A stretch of 64,000 bases of DNA from an uncultured Lachnospiraceae bacterium (GCA_949740535.1 CATJHO010000111.1:1-64000); one strand, 5' to 3'. Shown: positions 33,661-43,094, counted from the stretch's first letter. The notes: a model not told the origin generated them from the letters alone. A program made the numbers and translations.

Positions 33661-34665
33661 CTAAATACTCCAGGCCTTGGGGATAAAATACTCGTTAAAC
33701 TTGTAAATAGCGTACTGATCGGTCATGCCGGATATGTAATCGCAGACCACGATTTCCTTCTCCTCTCCCTGGGAGAGCATCCCGGAAAATTCCTCCGACA
33801 TAGCTTCCGGGTGATCCATATAGTGGGAAAACAGGGCCTCTAAAAGCTCCTGGGCTTTTGTTTCCTCCCCCTTGGCCGCGGGATTGGTGTACAGATTCTC
33901 AAACATAAACTTACGCAGATCCTGCATGGCCTGTCCGATCTCTTCTGACATCTGTATCTCTGGCCTGTCAATATTCTGGTTTACCATATCATGGATCAGG
34001 GTATTCAGCCGCTCGCGGGTGGAGCCGCCTAAAATCCTGCGGTACTCGGAAGGGATATCCGACTCCTCCAGGATGCCTGCCCGGATAGCGTCGTCGATAT
34101 CATGGTTGATGTAGGCAATCTTGTCTGCAAAACGCACAATCTGTCCCTCCAGGGTGGACGGATGCCCGCTGGTCCTGTGGTTGCGGATTCCGTCCCGGAC
34201 CTCCCAGGTCAGATTCAGTCCCCGGCCCTGCTTCTCCAGGCGCTCTACTACCCGGACACTTTGCCGGTAGTGGGCAAAGCCCCTGCTGCAAAGACGGTTC
34301 AGGGCCCGTTCTCCTGCATGTCCAAAGGGCGTATGGCCCAGATCGTGGCCCAGGGCTATGGCCTCTGTGAGATCTTCATTCAGCCGCAGGGCTTTGGCTA
34401 TGGTACGGGCAGTCTGTGAGACCTCTAAGGTGTGGGTCAGTCTGGTCCGGTAGTGATCGCCTCTGGGGGTCAAAAAGACCTGGGTCTTATGCTTAAGGCG
34501 GCGGAAAGACTTGCAGTGGAGGATGCGGTCACGGTCACGCTGGTATACGGGGCGGATGTCGCAGGGCGGCTCTGGGCGCTCACGGCCTTTGGTGCCTGCG
34601 CTTAGGGCTGCGTGAGGGCTTAGGTATCGGTTTTCCCATTGTTCGGTATTTTCGCGGATGGTCAT
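33661..34665 (-). CDS. dgt: Deoxyguanosinetriphosphate triphosphohydrolase-like protein
   Basis: A 334-residue HD-superfamily dNTPase that removes triphosphate from dNTPs. Metal-binding motifs are HYRTRLTHTLEVSQ (His near residue 80), IALGHDLGHTPFGHAGE (HD near 115) and KIAYINHDIDDA. The N-terminal RDRDRILHCKSFRRLKHKTQVF is the standard allosteric/active-site region. It belongs to the short Dgt subfamily. AAAGGAG lies well upstream of the ATG. It directly precedes dnaG, as in many Clostridia. Confidence 0.94.
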   Translation of the reverse strand: MTIRENTEQWENRYLSPHAALSAGTKGRERPEPPCDIRPVYQRDRDRILHCKSFRRLKHKTQVFLTPRGDHYRTRLTHTLEVSQTARTIAKALRLNEDLTEAIALGHDLGHTPFGHAGERALNRLCSRGFAHYRQSVRVVERLEKQGRGLNLTWEVRDGIRNHRTSGHPSTLEGQIVRFADKIAYINHDIDDAIRAGILEESDIPSEYRRILGGSTRERLNTLIHDMVNQNIDRPEIQMSEEIGQAMQDLRKFMFENLYTNPAAKGEETKAQELLEALFSHYMDHPEAMSEEFSGMLSQGEEKEIVVCDYISGMTDQYAIYKFNEYFIPKAWSI

Positions 34666-34758
34666 AGTTATCGGGGCGGGACTCCTTTCTTTCTCAGGGA
34701 AGTGGAAATGTTTTAACCGGATAAACCGGCTCTATTATATACATTCCACGTCTACCCC

Positions 34759-35325
34759 CTATTTTCCTCTTTTTTTCTGCAAATTTGGATAATCTTTTTT
34801 TCGGACCAGATTCTGCCGGATATAGGAGAGGGTGGCAGCCTCTCCCTGTTCGGACAGCATGTGGAGCAGATACTCCAGAAGCGCTCTTGTGTCCTTGTGA
34901 ATTACGTAGGCGTCTCTGCCCTGTTCGTAGTAAGCCAGGGGGTGGTGCTGGTTGTAGGCCCGGCCCTGGTAGATGCGGGAGGCTGCTATGCGGTCCATCA
35001 TCATTTCTGCCACATAGTTTACCGGCATCTTCATTCCGGCCAGCTCTTTTCCTGTCTCAAGACTGTAGTCGATCCAGTATTCATAGTGGTGCTTATTGCG
35101 GCCCTTGTGGTGCAGCCAGGCGGAAGAATAGCCCTTATCCTCCCGCTCTGCATTGTTGGGACTGCGGTATCCCTGGTAGTACCGGCATCCCGGAAGAAAC
35201 TCTGTGGGTGCATATTTGGACAGATCATGGGTCAGTCCCTGCCAGTAGAGGCCGATCCGAAAACAATACTTCATCACCAGCAGCCGGTGGCGGGTGATGG
35301 TGCACAAATGCTTCCAAGCTTTCAT
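34759..35325 (-). CDS. DUF5662-family protein
   Basis: A 188-residue protein with conserved histidine- and tyrosine-rich segments: HRLLVMKYCFRIGLYWQGLTHDLSKY, then WLHHKGRNKHHYEYW. These recall a metal-dependent phosphohydrolase-like fold and match my recollection of DUF5662. No signal peptide or membrane span. The function is unknown. It starts 5 nt after the GH13-like gene ends, so it is co-transcribed with it; a 92-bp gap separates it from dgt downstream. Confidence 0.82.
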   Translation of the reverse strand: MKAWKHLCTITRHRLLVMKYCFRIGLYWQGLTHDLSKYAPTEFLPGCRYYQGYRSPNNAEREDKGYSSAWLHHKGRNKHHYEYWIDYSLETGKELAGMKMPVNYVAEMMMDRIAASRIYQGRAYNQHHPLAYYEQGRDAYVIHKDTRALLEYLLHMLSEQGEAATLSYIRQNLVRKKDYPNLQKKRGK

Positions 35326-35330
35326 AATTC

Positions 35331-37211
35331 TTACTTTCCTATCAACACCAGAATGGTACGCTCCGGAACCGTAACCATCCGCTGTTCTTCAAGAACCGGT
35401 TCCTGTCCCTCTGGATAAATCCCTGTTATCCCTTCTCTGCCTGTATCCAGCGCAGTCCTCCAGGTACGTTCTCCGGGAAGTGCCGGCAGGGCAGTTTCAT
35501 GGGGCATCCAATGCATATTATATGCAATATAGAAATAATCATCTCCCCCTTTTCCTTGCGAATCTTTTTCCATATAATCGCCTGCATAGAGCACGCCCAC
35601 GCTGCGGCTGTAATTTTCAAAATCTCCGAACCAGGCCCGTCTGCCATGATAAGACACATCCGGACAGCCGCAGGAGAGATAATCCATCATCCGAAGCTCC
35701 CGGCTCTGATGGAAAATGGGATGGGCCTTCCGAAAAGCAATCAGGCTCTTTACGTATTCCAGAATTCCACTCTCCAGCTTTCCTGTTTTCCACTGAATCC
35801 AGGACAGTTCATTGTCCTGACACCATGCGTTATTATTGCCGGACTGGGAATTCCCCCGCTCGTCGCCGGCATAGAGAAGAGGCGTCCCCTGGCTGAGCAG
35901 AAGAAGCACAAAGGCGTTGCGCAGCTGCCGGCTTCGCAGCTGCAAAAGGCGCTTCCTGCGGCTGGGCCCTTCCTCTCCACAGTTCCAGCTGTAGTTAAAG
36001 TCGGTCCCGTCCCGGTTGTCTTCCCCATTGGCCTCATTGTGTTTTTCATCGTAGGACACCAGATCCATCAGGGTAAAACCATTGTGGCTGGCCATATAAT
36101 TGATAACTCCATGGCGGCTTGGGCTGCGTCTTGCACGCCAGGTAAAGTCCGCAAGCTGTCCCTCATCCCCTTTGAGAAACCGCCTTGCGGCCAGCATAAA
36201 GCCATCATTGTACTCGGCCAGATTGCGAAATGCCGGTACTGCCTTTTCCTCATAAATCTCATCCAGCGCAAAGCTCTCACTGAATATCTTTGTATGGCTC
36301 AAAAGAGGATCCTGCGCCAATGCCTCCACCGGAGAACCATCCCGGTTGATGTGTATGCCGTCGATGTGGTACTCCATGACCCAGTACCGGACACAGTCCA
36401 GTATCAATGACGCACGGGTCCCTTTGGGAAAATAGAACTCCAGAATCACTTCAATCCCGTTTCGATGCAGTTCCCGCACCAGATCCTTGAATTCCCGCAC
36501 CGGGTCGCCAGTCGCCGCATAAGCGGCTTTGGGTGCAAAGTAATAAGCCTGCGGCGTATAGCCCCAGTAGTTCACACGGGATTCTGCCGGACCCAGAGGG
36601 GCATATTTCATCCGTTCGGAGCTCTCCATGGACGCAAGCTCCGAAAACTCATATACCGGCATCAGTTCCAGCTGGTTGATTCCAAGCTCTTTTAAATAAG
36701 GAATCTTCTCCTGCATGCCCGCAAAAGTTCCCTTGGCCTTTACTCTGGATGACGCATGCCGGGTAAATCCCCGCACATGGGCTGCATAGACAATCCCCTC
36801 CTCATAGGGAATCAGAAGCGGCCCGTCTCCCTGCCAGTCGTAGGTTTCTGAGACAATCCTCCCCCGCAGCCCTCCTTCCTTTACCGGCTCTCCGAAGCAC
36901 TCCCTGCCTGCGACATGCCCGGCGTAGGGATCCGTAACAATCTGTCCGTCGATTAAATAATTGTATTCATATTTCTCTGCCGGCAGCTGTTCCACCTTCA
37001 GAGAACGCAGATCCCCATAGCGTACAGAACCTTCCATGGGTATCGAAATCTCCACTTCTTCTTTTCCTTTTTTGTAAAGCAGCAGACTGCAGTCCTTTCC
37101 GTCTGGTACTGCAATGGTAAAACAAATATCTTCTCCCAGCTTTCGTGCTCCCTGACCCTGAAGAATTCCCTCTTTAACGTCATATTGAAACTTCTTGTCC
37201 CATTTCTTCAT
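35331..37211 (-). CDS. GlgX/isoamylase-like GH13 protein lacking catalytic residues
   Basis: A 626-residue CBM48 plus GH13 protein of the debranching-enzyme (GlgX/isoamylase) type. The fold-defining segments are clear: LIDGQIVTDPYAG in CBM48, INQLELMPVYEF, and the long DLVSYDEKHNEANGEDNRDG stretch. The active site is not intact. The nucleophile segment, normally GFRFD, reads GIHIN (Asn290, with His288 for the invariant Arg). The stabiliser HD reads HN (Asn377). Region I, normally a D-x-x-x-N-H stretch, reads EFYFPKG. Only the acid/base Glu312 remains. The likely role is glucan binding or regulation. I prefer the start at 37211 (MKKWDKKF); the frame is open to 37268. Confidence 0.85.
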   Translation of the reverse strand: MKKWDKKFQYDVKEGILQGQGARKLGEDICFTIAVPDGKDCSLLLYKKGKEEVEISIPMEGSVRYGDLRSLKVEQLPAEKYEYNYLIDGQIVTDPYAGHVAGRECFGEPVKEGGLRGRIVSETYDWQGDGPLLIPYEEGIVYAAHVRGFTRHASSRVKAKGTFAGMQEKIPYLKELGINQLELMPVYEFSELASMESSERMKYAPLGPAESRVNYWGYTPQAYYFAPKAAYAATGDPVREFKDLVRELHRNGIEVILEFYFPKGTRASLILDCVRYWVMEYHIDGIHINRDGSPVEALAQDPLLSHTKIFSESFALDEIYEEKAVPAFRNLAEYNDGFMLAARRFLKGDEGQLADFTWRARRSPSRHGVINYMASHNGFTLMDLVSYDEKHNEANGEDNRDGTDFNYSWNCGEEGPSRRKRLLQLRSRQLRNAFVLLLLSQGTPLLYAGDERGNSQSGNNNAWCQDNELSWIQWKTGKLESGILEYVKSLIAFRKAHPIFHQSRELRMMDYLSCGCPDVSYHGRRAWFGDFENYSRSVGVLYAGDYMEKDSQGKGGDDYFYIAYNMHWMPHETALPALPGERTWRTALDTGREGITGIYPEGQEPVLEEQRMVTVPERTILVLIGK

Positions 37212-37301
37212 CCAGCCCCTGTCCTTTCTGCAATGTTCAGAACATATGAAATTGTCGTGTAAATTCAAAATTTATTCAGAAATTAGAATTAATATTACTC
37301 A

Positions 37302-37330
37302 TTATAACAGAAAAAGCCCTTTATTGACAA
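37302..37330 (-). promoter_or_regulatory. Sigma-A promoter of the GH13-like/DUF5662 operon
   Basis: Minus-strand TTGTCA (37325-37330), 17-nt spacer and consensus TATAAT (37302-37307). It lies just beyond the stop codon of the LacI gene and about 95 bp from the start at 37211. Confidence 0.85.
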
Positions 37331-37331
37331 G

Positions 37332-38372
37332 TCACCATCCAAACATTTCCCATTCATTGGAAGCAGAAATGTCAGAAGATTTTCGGATAATCAGACTTGA
37401 TTCCAGAATATTCGCTGCGGTACAGGGAATGCCCTGCATCAGATCTCCAATAATCTGTGCCGCCAGCCGTCCCATCTGATACGTAGGCACATGGATGGTA
37501 GAAAGAGCCGGATCGATCAGCGTGGAAACACTGAGATTGTCGAAGCCGATAAAGGCAATATCCTCCGGAACGGATTTCCCCGTCTGCTTTACCGCCTTAA
37601 TGGCTCCAATCGCCATCTGATCGTTGGCAGAAGCCACTGCCGTAAATTCCTCACCAAAATCCAGCAGTTCCCGCATGGCCATATACCCGCTGGCCGGTGT
37701 AAAGTCTCCATAGCGCACCAGAGCCGGATTAAAGGGAATCCCTGCATCCAAAAGAGCGCTCCGGTATCCCTCAAAACGCTCCCGGCTCAAAGAAACCTTG
37801 TGGTTGCCGTAGAGATAGGCGATCTTTTCATGTCCTAAGGAAATCAGATGAGCTGCCGCCTGCTTCTCTGCCTGAAAATGATCCACAAACACACTGTAAA
37901 ATCCTTCTGTCTCTACTTTTTTCTCAATGATGACCACGAAAATTCCGCGGTCAATAAAGGTCTTTTTGATCCATCTGTGATAAGCCTCCTCCTGATCCTG
38001 GGGACACACAGAGCTTAAAATAATTCCCTGGGGCCGCTGCCGCTTCAGCATATGCAGGCACTCCTGCTCCCGCTCAAACTCATAGTTGGTATTGTAGTAC
38101 AGCATCATTTTCTTTTCTTTGAACACAAACCCCTCTACTCCGCTCAGAACATTGGAGAAAAAGGGACTTGTAATAATCGGAAGAATCACTGCAATGGTTT
38201 TCGTCCTGGCCTCCGCTTTCACCGGCGGTGCATAACCCAGCTCTTTGGCCGCTTCCAGCACCCTGGTCCTGACTTCCCCGCTTACATATTTATCAGAATT
38301 GCTGCCCAACACCGCAGAAACCGTGGACAAGGATACTCCCGCTTTCTGGGCCACCGCCCGCATACCTGCCAT
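37332..38372 (-). CDS. LacI-family transcriptional regulator
   Basis: A 346-residue LacI/GalR regulator. The helix-turn-helix is MRAVAQKAGVSLSTVSAVLG, with a linker to the hinge (YAPPVKAEART) that lacks the usual hinge-helix LAR/LAS sequence. The effector domain follows (DFTPASGYMAMREL, AFIGFDNLSVSTLIDPALSTIHVP). ATG follows AGAGAGGA. It is divergent from the cupin gene at 38879, whose promoter carries inverted-repeat operators, and so is the likely regulator of that gene. It may also act on the larger sugar operon (inference). The ~190-bp leader between its promoter and ATG holds no gene I can support. Confidence 0.92.
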   Translation of the reverse strand: MAGMRAVAQKAGVSLSTVSAVLGSNSDKYVSGEVRTRVLEAAKELGYAPPVKAEARTKTIAVILPIITSPFFSNVLSGVEGFVFKEKKMMLYYNTNYEFEREQECLHMLKRQRPQGIILSSVCPQDQEEAYHRWIKKTFIDRGIFVVIIEKKVETEGFYSVFVDHFQAEKQAAAHLISLGHEKIAYLYGNHKVSLSRERFEGYRSALLDAGIPFNPALVRYGDFTPASGYMAMRELLDFGEEFTAVASANDQMAIGAIKAVKQTGKSVPEDIAFIGFDNLSVSTLIDPALSTIHVPTYQMGRLAAQIIGDLMQGIPCTAANILESSLIIRKSSDISASNEWEMFGW

Positions 38373-38561
38373 CGTCTGAATCCTCTCTGTACTTCTCTTT
38401 TTGACACTGAAAATACTTTTAGCAGAGAAGGAGCTTAAGACCTCAAGTACCGCCCTTAGGCAGCTGGCGGCATTATGCGCCGTCCACGCACGTCAGTCGG
38501 CTGCAGCGCGGCAGAACCGCAAATCTGCCAAGAAGCCATGGTCCCCTTTTCCACTGAGGGT

Positions 38562-38590
38562 ATCATACCATGAGAAAAAACACTTGTCAA
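38562..38590 (-). promoter_or_regulatory. Sigma-A promoter of the LacI gene at 37332
   Basis: Minus-strand TTGACA (38585-38590), 17-nt spacer and TATGAT (38562-38567). The resulting 5' leader would be about 180 nt. Confidence 0.82.
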
Positions 38591-38704
38591 AATAAGATTC
38601 CCTCCCGCAGACATTTTTCGACAACCTGCTCCTGTTTTCTCCATAAATCCTATAAAAATCACCGTTTTATACACGAAAATCCCGTCATATTTCTGCTGAT
38701 TCCA

Positions 38705-38754
38705 TTGACAAACGTTCACCAATTTGTTATAAATATATTAGCGAACACGTTCGC
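38705..38754 (+). promoter_or_regulatory. Promoter and operator of the 38879 cupin gene
   Basis: TTGACA (38705-38710), 17-nt spacer and TATAAA (38728-38733). The inverted repeat GCGAACACGTTCGC (38741-38754) lies around the start of transcription, and an AACGTTC half-like site lies within the spacer. Both resemble LacI-family operators with a central CG. Confidence 0.83.
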
Positions 38755-38878
38755 CAGGAGTGTGCCGTACTTAAGTACATAAGCAGGATTTTTCCTCTTG
38801 TGCACTCCAAAAGACACAGAACTCTCACGGCACTGCCCGTGAACATAAACTATCAAATAAAGAAAAGGGGTATGATGT

Positions 38879-40093
38879 ATGGAACAGAAAGCTGCAGTTC
38901 AAAAAGCACTGGAACAGGGAAAAGGAATCTTCCGTCTGGCGCCCACCTGGGTTTCCCGATCTTTTTGCCGGCCGGGAAAGCGGATTAAGCTTCATCCCGA
39001 CGACTACTATGCACTGGGGCCGGAGCGGGGCGGCTTTGACGAGCGCTGGTTTGCTTCAACCACCTGGGCGGAGAACGGTCCGGGAACCGCGGAGGACGAG
39101 GGCTTAAGCTACATCGTTGTGGACACCGAGGGTAAAGAGAAGGTTCTTCTTCGGGATGCCGTAGATCTCTTTGGTGCGGAAATCATCGGCGAACACCTGT
39201 GGAACAAGTATCACAGATGGTCCATGTTCTCGAAGTTTTTTGACAATGCAGGTCCTCTTCCTCATCATATCCACCAGATGGATAACCATGCCAGCCTGGT
39301 AGGGGCTTCCGGAAAGCCGGAAATGTATTTCTTCCCGGCTCAGATGAACAACCATGGCGGTGAGTTTCCCTTTACCTTCTTTGGTTTCAACCCTGGCGTA
39401 ACCAAGGATCAGGTTCTGGAGTGTCTGAAGAACTTCAGCAAGGGGGACAACAAGATTCTGGATATCTCAAGAGCATACAAGATCACGCTGGATACCGGCT
39501 GGGATGTACCGGCAGGAACACTTCACGCGCCTGCTTCTCTGTGTACCTATGAGCCGCAGTTTGCCTCCGATGTATATGCCCATTATCAGAATGTACTGAT
39601 GAACGGCCAGGTGATTGAGGAGGAGCTTGCCTGGAAGAACAGTCCCAAGGAGGAGATGGAGAAGAAACATTATGAATTCCTGGTTGAGGCCATTGACTGG
39701 GATCTGAATGTGGACCCGGATTTCTATCAGCACCGTTTTATGGCTCCTAAGCCGGTGAAGCCTGTGGAGGAAATGAACGGTTATCTGGAAGAGTGGATCT
39801 GCTACAAGAGCGATAAAGCCTGTGCGAAACGTCTCACGGTTTATCCGGGACAGACGGTGACCATAAAGGACGCTGCTCCCTATGGTATTATCTGTCTGCA
39901 GGGACATGGCTCCTTTGGTGTACATCCTCTGGAGACCCCGGCACTGATCCGTTATGGACAGCTGACGAATGATGAGTTTTTTGTTACAGAGAAGGCCGCC
40001 AAGGAGGGCGTGACGATTACGAACCCTTCTACCTGTGATCCGATTGTGATTTTGAAGCATTTTGCGGAGACGCCGGATTTGGTGCTGGAGTAA
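38879..40093 (+). CDS. Cupin-type sugar isomerase-like protein, paralogue 1
   Basis: A 404-residue protein with metal-cupin motifs like those of phosphomannose-isomerase-type enzymes: KLHPDDYYALG, HHIHQMDNH near residue 125, KPEMYFFPAQ with Glu, and PAGTLHAPASL with the last His. These are the positions that bind metal in cupin sugar isomerases. A second cupin domain forms the C-terminus (VYPGQTVTIKDAAPYG ... GHGSFGVH). It is clearly paralogous to the protein at 43095-44396. ATG follows AAAAGGGG. It has its own LacI-type promoter and a strong terminator, so it is an independent unit. Sugar isomerase is inferred from motifs and context; no named subfamily is recognised. Confidence 0.85.
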   Translation: MEQKAAVQKALEQGKGIFRLAPTWVSRSFCRPGKRIKLHPDDYYALGPERGGFDERWFASTTWAENGPGTAEDEGLSYIVVDTEGKEKVLLRDAVDLFGAEIIGEHLWNKYHRWSMFSKFFDNAGPLPHHIHQMDNHASLVGASGKPEMYFFPAQMNNHGGEFPFTFFGFNPGVTKDQVLECLKNFSKGDNKILDISRAYKITLDTGWDVPAGTLHAPASLCTYEPQFASDVYAHYQNVLMNGQVIEEELAWKNSPKEEMEKKHYEFLVEAIDWDLNVDPDFYQHRFMAPKPVKPVEEMNGYLEEWICYKSDKACAKRLTVYPGQTVTIKDAAPYGIICLQGHGSFGVHPLETPALIRYGQLTNDEFFVTEKAAKEGVTITNPSTCDPIVILKHFAETPDLVLE

Positions 40094-40118
40094 GACAGTA
40101 TAAGGGAAACAGAAACAA

Positions 40119-40160
40119 CCCGGAGGCCGCACTCTCCTGCGGCCTCCGGGCTCTCTTTTT
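40119..40160 (+). terminator. Rho-independent terminator of the 38879 gene
   Basis: A 13-bp GC-rich stem (40119-40131 with 40138-40150), loop CTCTCC, and a downstream CTCTCTTTTT tract. Confidence 0.92.
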
Positions 40161-40244
40161 CTGAACGAACGTGCTGTTTTTCAAAATCTGTAAATTAAAT
40201 TCTCAGCGTACCTTACAGCTGCTTTCCATTATAGGTACACTTCT

Positions 40245-41216
40245 TTATCCCAGCAGCGGAATCTCATATCCCCAGCTCTTGCGGATGCCGTCCATGATCT
40301 CCATCACGCGGATAGTCTCTGCATGAGGCATCTGCGGGCATTCCAGCTCTCCGTTCTCGATGGCATGAACACAGGCCTCTACCTCGTACTCGTAGCCTGT
40401 AATCTGTTCCGGGATCGGGCAGGACTTCACCTCTTCATAGGCGTCATTGTACACCTTAATCTCTTCCGGATTGTTGATATTGGTGATCTCAATGTAGCCC
40501 TTGGTTCCGAAGATACAGCCGTCACGGTTCTGAGCCGCTGCCACATTGCTCTGCATGGTCGCTACTTTTCCGCCGTCAAAGGTCATGACAATGCTGTCGA
40601 TCATATCCACGCCATCCTTGAACACTGCGGAGGAGGAAATACTGGTCATGTTCTCCCCAAATACCATCCGCGCAAAGTTCACCAGATACACGCCAACATC
40701 CAGCAGGGCACCGCCGGCCAGCTTGGGATCCCAGATCCGCTTTACAGCGCTTAATTCATAGCCCAGATTAGCCGTAAGAGAAGTAACCTCTCCGATCTCT
40801 CCACTGGCAACGATGTCGTCAATAATCTTTCTGGAAGGCATGTACCGGGTCCAGATTGCCTCCGTCAGCAGCAGCTTCTTGGATTCTGCCAGAGCCAGAA
40901 TCTCCTTTGCCTGCTCTGCATTGACTGTAAATGCCTTCTCGCAGAGGACATGCTTTCCTGCCTCCAGGCACATTTTCGTCATTTTGTAATGATGGGAATG
41001 AGGAACTGCCACATATACCAGATCCACTGCCTCGTCTGCCAGCATTTCCTCATAGGAGCCATAAGCCTTTGTAAATCCGTTTTCTTTTGCAAATGCTTCT
41101 GCCCGGTCCAAATCTCTGGCCGCAATGGCATATGCCTCAACCTGGTCCATTTTTGTAATGGTTGCCGCCATTTTGACGGCGATGCTGCCAGCTCCCAAAA
41201 TAGCCATCTTGATCAT
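40245..41216 (-). CDS. Gfo/Idh/MocA-family NAD(P)-dependent sugar dehydrogenase
   Basis: A 323-residue oxidoreductase. The Rossmann fingerprint MAILGAGSIAVKMA is at the N-terminus, and the catalytic-region motif CEKAFTVNAEQAKEI contains the EKP-like Lys, with Ala in place of Pro. A C-terminal alpha/beta domain carries substrate residues. The ATG at 41216 (MIKMAILG) follows AAGGAG; the open frame extends upstream into the repeat element. It is the last gene of the sugar operon. Members oxidise or epimerise sugars and inositols; the substrate here is unknown. Confidence 0.92.
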   Translation of the reverse strand: MIKMAILGAGSIAVKMAATITKMDQVEAYAIAARDLDRAEAFAKENGFTKAYGSYEEMLADEAVDLVYVAVPHSHHYKMTKMCLEAGKHVLCEKAFTVNAEQAKEILALAESKKLLLTEAIWTRYMPSRKIIDDIVASGEIGEVTSLTANLGYELSAVKRIWDPKLAGGALLDVGVYLVNFARMVFGENMTSISSSAVFKDGVDMIDSIVMTFDGGKVATMQSNVAAAQNRDGCIFGTKGYIEITNINNPEEIKVYNDAYEEVKSCPIPEQITGYEYEVEACVHAIENGELECPQMPHAETIRVMEIMDGIRKSWGYEIPLLG

Positions 41217-41226
41217 AGTTGTATTC

Positions 41227-41357
41227 TCCTTTATTCCAGTTTTGATTTCAGTTCCACAATATCCCTCTTTGTACATTCTTACCGGGAAAGATTTCCAGCC
41301 TTATATGCATACGCCTGTAAATCCTTCTATGCAGCACATCGGGGATACTGCTGTCCT
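41227..41357 (-). repeat. Intercistronic structured repeat, copy D
   Basis: The minus strand reads ACAGCAGTATCCCC ... GAAGGATTTACAGGC ... GGCTGGAAATCTTTC ... GGGATATTGTGG, and ends ACTGGAATAAAGGAG. The inner stem uses CAG/CTG where copies A and B use CGG/CCG. The outer stem CAGTATCCC / GGGATATTG is longer and different in sequence but still pairs. The end again supplies the ribosome-binding site, here for the Gfo/Idh gene. A 15-nt insertion lies before the final block. Confidence 0.75.
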
Positions 41358-41362
41358 TTCAT

Positions 41363-42880
41363 TTAATTGTTCTTGAATCTCTCCCAGGCGCTGCTTAAGC
41401 CCTCGATCACGGCACGGTAAGTAGCATACTTCTCCTCGTAGATCTCTTTATATTGAGGTCTTGGAGCAATGGTTTTGGTGATCGTCACCGTCCGCCGGAT
41501 GGCCTCCTGGTAATCCGGATAAATCCCCGCCGCGATGCCTGCCGCAATGGCCGCGCCCTGAGCGCCCAGCTCTTTGTCTGCAATCACGTCAATGGGGATC
41601 TGCAGAGCGTCTGCAAAGATCTGCACCCACACGTCGGAATTCGCCGCACCGCCGGAGAGGCGGATGCTCTTGGGAACTTCCCGGTTCCGAAGAAGCTTCT
41701 TCACATGGGTCACATGAGAGAACACAATTCCCTCATAAACTGCCCGGAGCATATGCTTCTTGCTGTGGTAAGCGGTCAGGCCTACAAAGGTTCCCTTGGC
41801 CAGGGCGTCCTCGTTGGATCCGTTCAGGAAGGGGAGAAAGATAATGTTGTTGTCCTGGGGTTCAATGGAAGATACCCACTCATTGGTAATATCGTACACA
41901 GAACCGCCCTTCGCCTTGGCTTCTTCCTTCTCGTAGTTCATAAGATTGCGGATAAACCACTCCATATTTCCCGCGGAGGTAGGACTGCTCTCCTCAATCA
42001 GGAAATACCCCGGCATACAGAACATGGAGTTTAAGGCTACTGTGCCGTTGGTAACCGGCGCCCTGCCGATAAACTCATTGATGCTCCAGGTTCCCGCGAT
42101 CATGCACATCTGCTCCTCGTCAGAAAGACCGGAAGCAATTCCACAGGCATTTACATCGAACATGCCCGCTGCCACAGGAGTTCCTTCTGGAAGCAGAGTC
42201 TTCTCGCTGGCTTCCTTCGTTACATGACCGCAGAGATCTGCGGAATAACGCAGGGGCGGAAGCTTCTCATAGCACTCCTCCAGACCAAAAAGCGCCATCA
42301 GCTCCCGATCGTGCTGCTTTGTAACCATGTTCACCAGATTACCGCCAGAGCAGTCGGTGTACTCGCTGTAAGCTTCTCCTGTAAGCATATAGCGGATATA
42401 ATCTTTTACTGCAAAAATATATTTTGTCTTCTCAAGAACCTCCGGCTGGTTTTCCTTAAACCAGGCCAGAAGGCTTACCGGCTGAACAGCCAGAATCTCC
42501 TGAAATGTCTTCTCATAAACCTTCTTATTGGTTCCATCCTTGTACCAGCGCTCCACCTGAGCCCAGGCTCTGGTGTCTGTTGACATAATTCCATTGTAGG
42601 AAGGCTTTCCGTCGTGGCCGACCATATACAGGCCCTTACCGGCCCCTGAGAAGGATACGCCTGCAATGTCTTTGGGGTCAATGCCGCTCTTCTCAATCGC
42701 TGTACGGACAGCCTTGGCATTTACCTCCCAGAGCTCATCCAGATCCTTTTCTGTGTAGCCCGGCTTCGGTGTCAGTGTAATCGTGGGCACGCTGGCCACA
42801 GAAATCTGCTTCCCATCCTCATCAAAAATGGCTGCCTTCGAGAATGTTCCGCCATTGTCAATTCCCAATAAATACTTCAT
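41363..42880 (-). CDS. FGGY-family carbohydrate kinase (L-xylulokinase-like)
   Basis: A 505-residue sugar kinase. The N-terminal phosphate-1 motif is LLGIDNGGTFSKAAIFD and the FGGY C-terminal signature region is IRLSGGAANSDVWVQIFADAL. It phosphorylates a pentulose or similar sugar using ATP. The IDNGGT-x-SKA start and overall sequence recall L-xylulose/L-ribulose-type kinases more than xylulokinase XylB or glycerol kinase, but substrate calls within FGGY are unreliable. The ATG at 42880 follows AAGGAG; the frame is open to 42946. It lies between the cupin protein and the dehydrogenase in the sugar operon. Confidence 0.92.
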   Translation of the reverse strand: MKYLLGIDNGGTFSKAAIFDEDGKQISVASVPTITLTPKPGYTEKDLDELWEVNAKAVRTAIEKSGIDPKDIAGVSFSGAGKGLYMVGHDGKPSYNGIMSTDTRAWAQVERWYKDGTNKKVYEKTFQEILAVQPVSLLAWFKENQPEVLEKTKYIFAVKDYIRYMLTGEAYSEYTDCSGGNLVNMVTKQHDRELMALFGLEECYEKLPPLRYSADLCGHVTKEASEKTLLPEGTPVAAGMFDVNACGIASGLSDEEQMCMIAGTWSINEFIGRAPVTNGTVALNSMFCMPGYFLIEESSPTSAGNMEWFIRNLMNYEKEEAKAKGGSVYDITNEWVSSIEPQDNNIIFLPFLNGSNEDALAKGTFVGLTAYHSKKHMLRAVYEGIVFSHVTHVKKLLRNREVPKSIRLSGGAANSDVWVQIFADALQIPIDVIADKELGAQGAAIAAGIAAGIYPDYQEAIRRTVTITKTIAPRPQYKEIYEEKYATYRAVIEGLSSAWERFKNN

Positions 42881-42954
42881 AGGTCTCTCCTTTACTCCCG
42901 TCAGCGAAGGATGGCGCTCCTCCTTCCCTGACCGGGTATCTGACAATCTTTCCG

Positions 42955-43036
42955 GAAAAACAGCCTGGGATATGCTCCCTTCCTAATCAAGGGTCTTAAA
43001 GCGGCGGCCTGCGCCGTCTATCCCAGGCTGTTTTTC
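42955..43036. repeat. Long-armed hairpin between cupin and kinase genes
   Basis: GAAAAACAGCCTGGGATA (42955-42972) is matched exactly by its complement at 43019-43036, with a 46-nt loop. Read in the direction of transcription it ends in TTTTT, so it can act as a partial terminator or an mRNA-stability element inside the operon. Confidence 0.75.
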
Positions 43037-43094
43037 AGTCATCCATATCAGTCCGGCATTCCTTTACAGACTGCCAGACCGCCGTATTTTCTAT

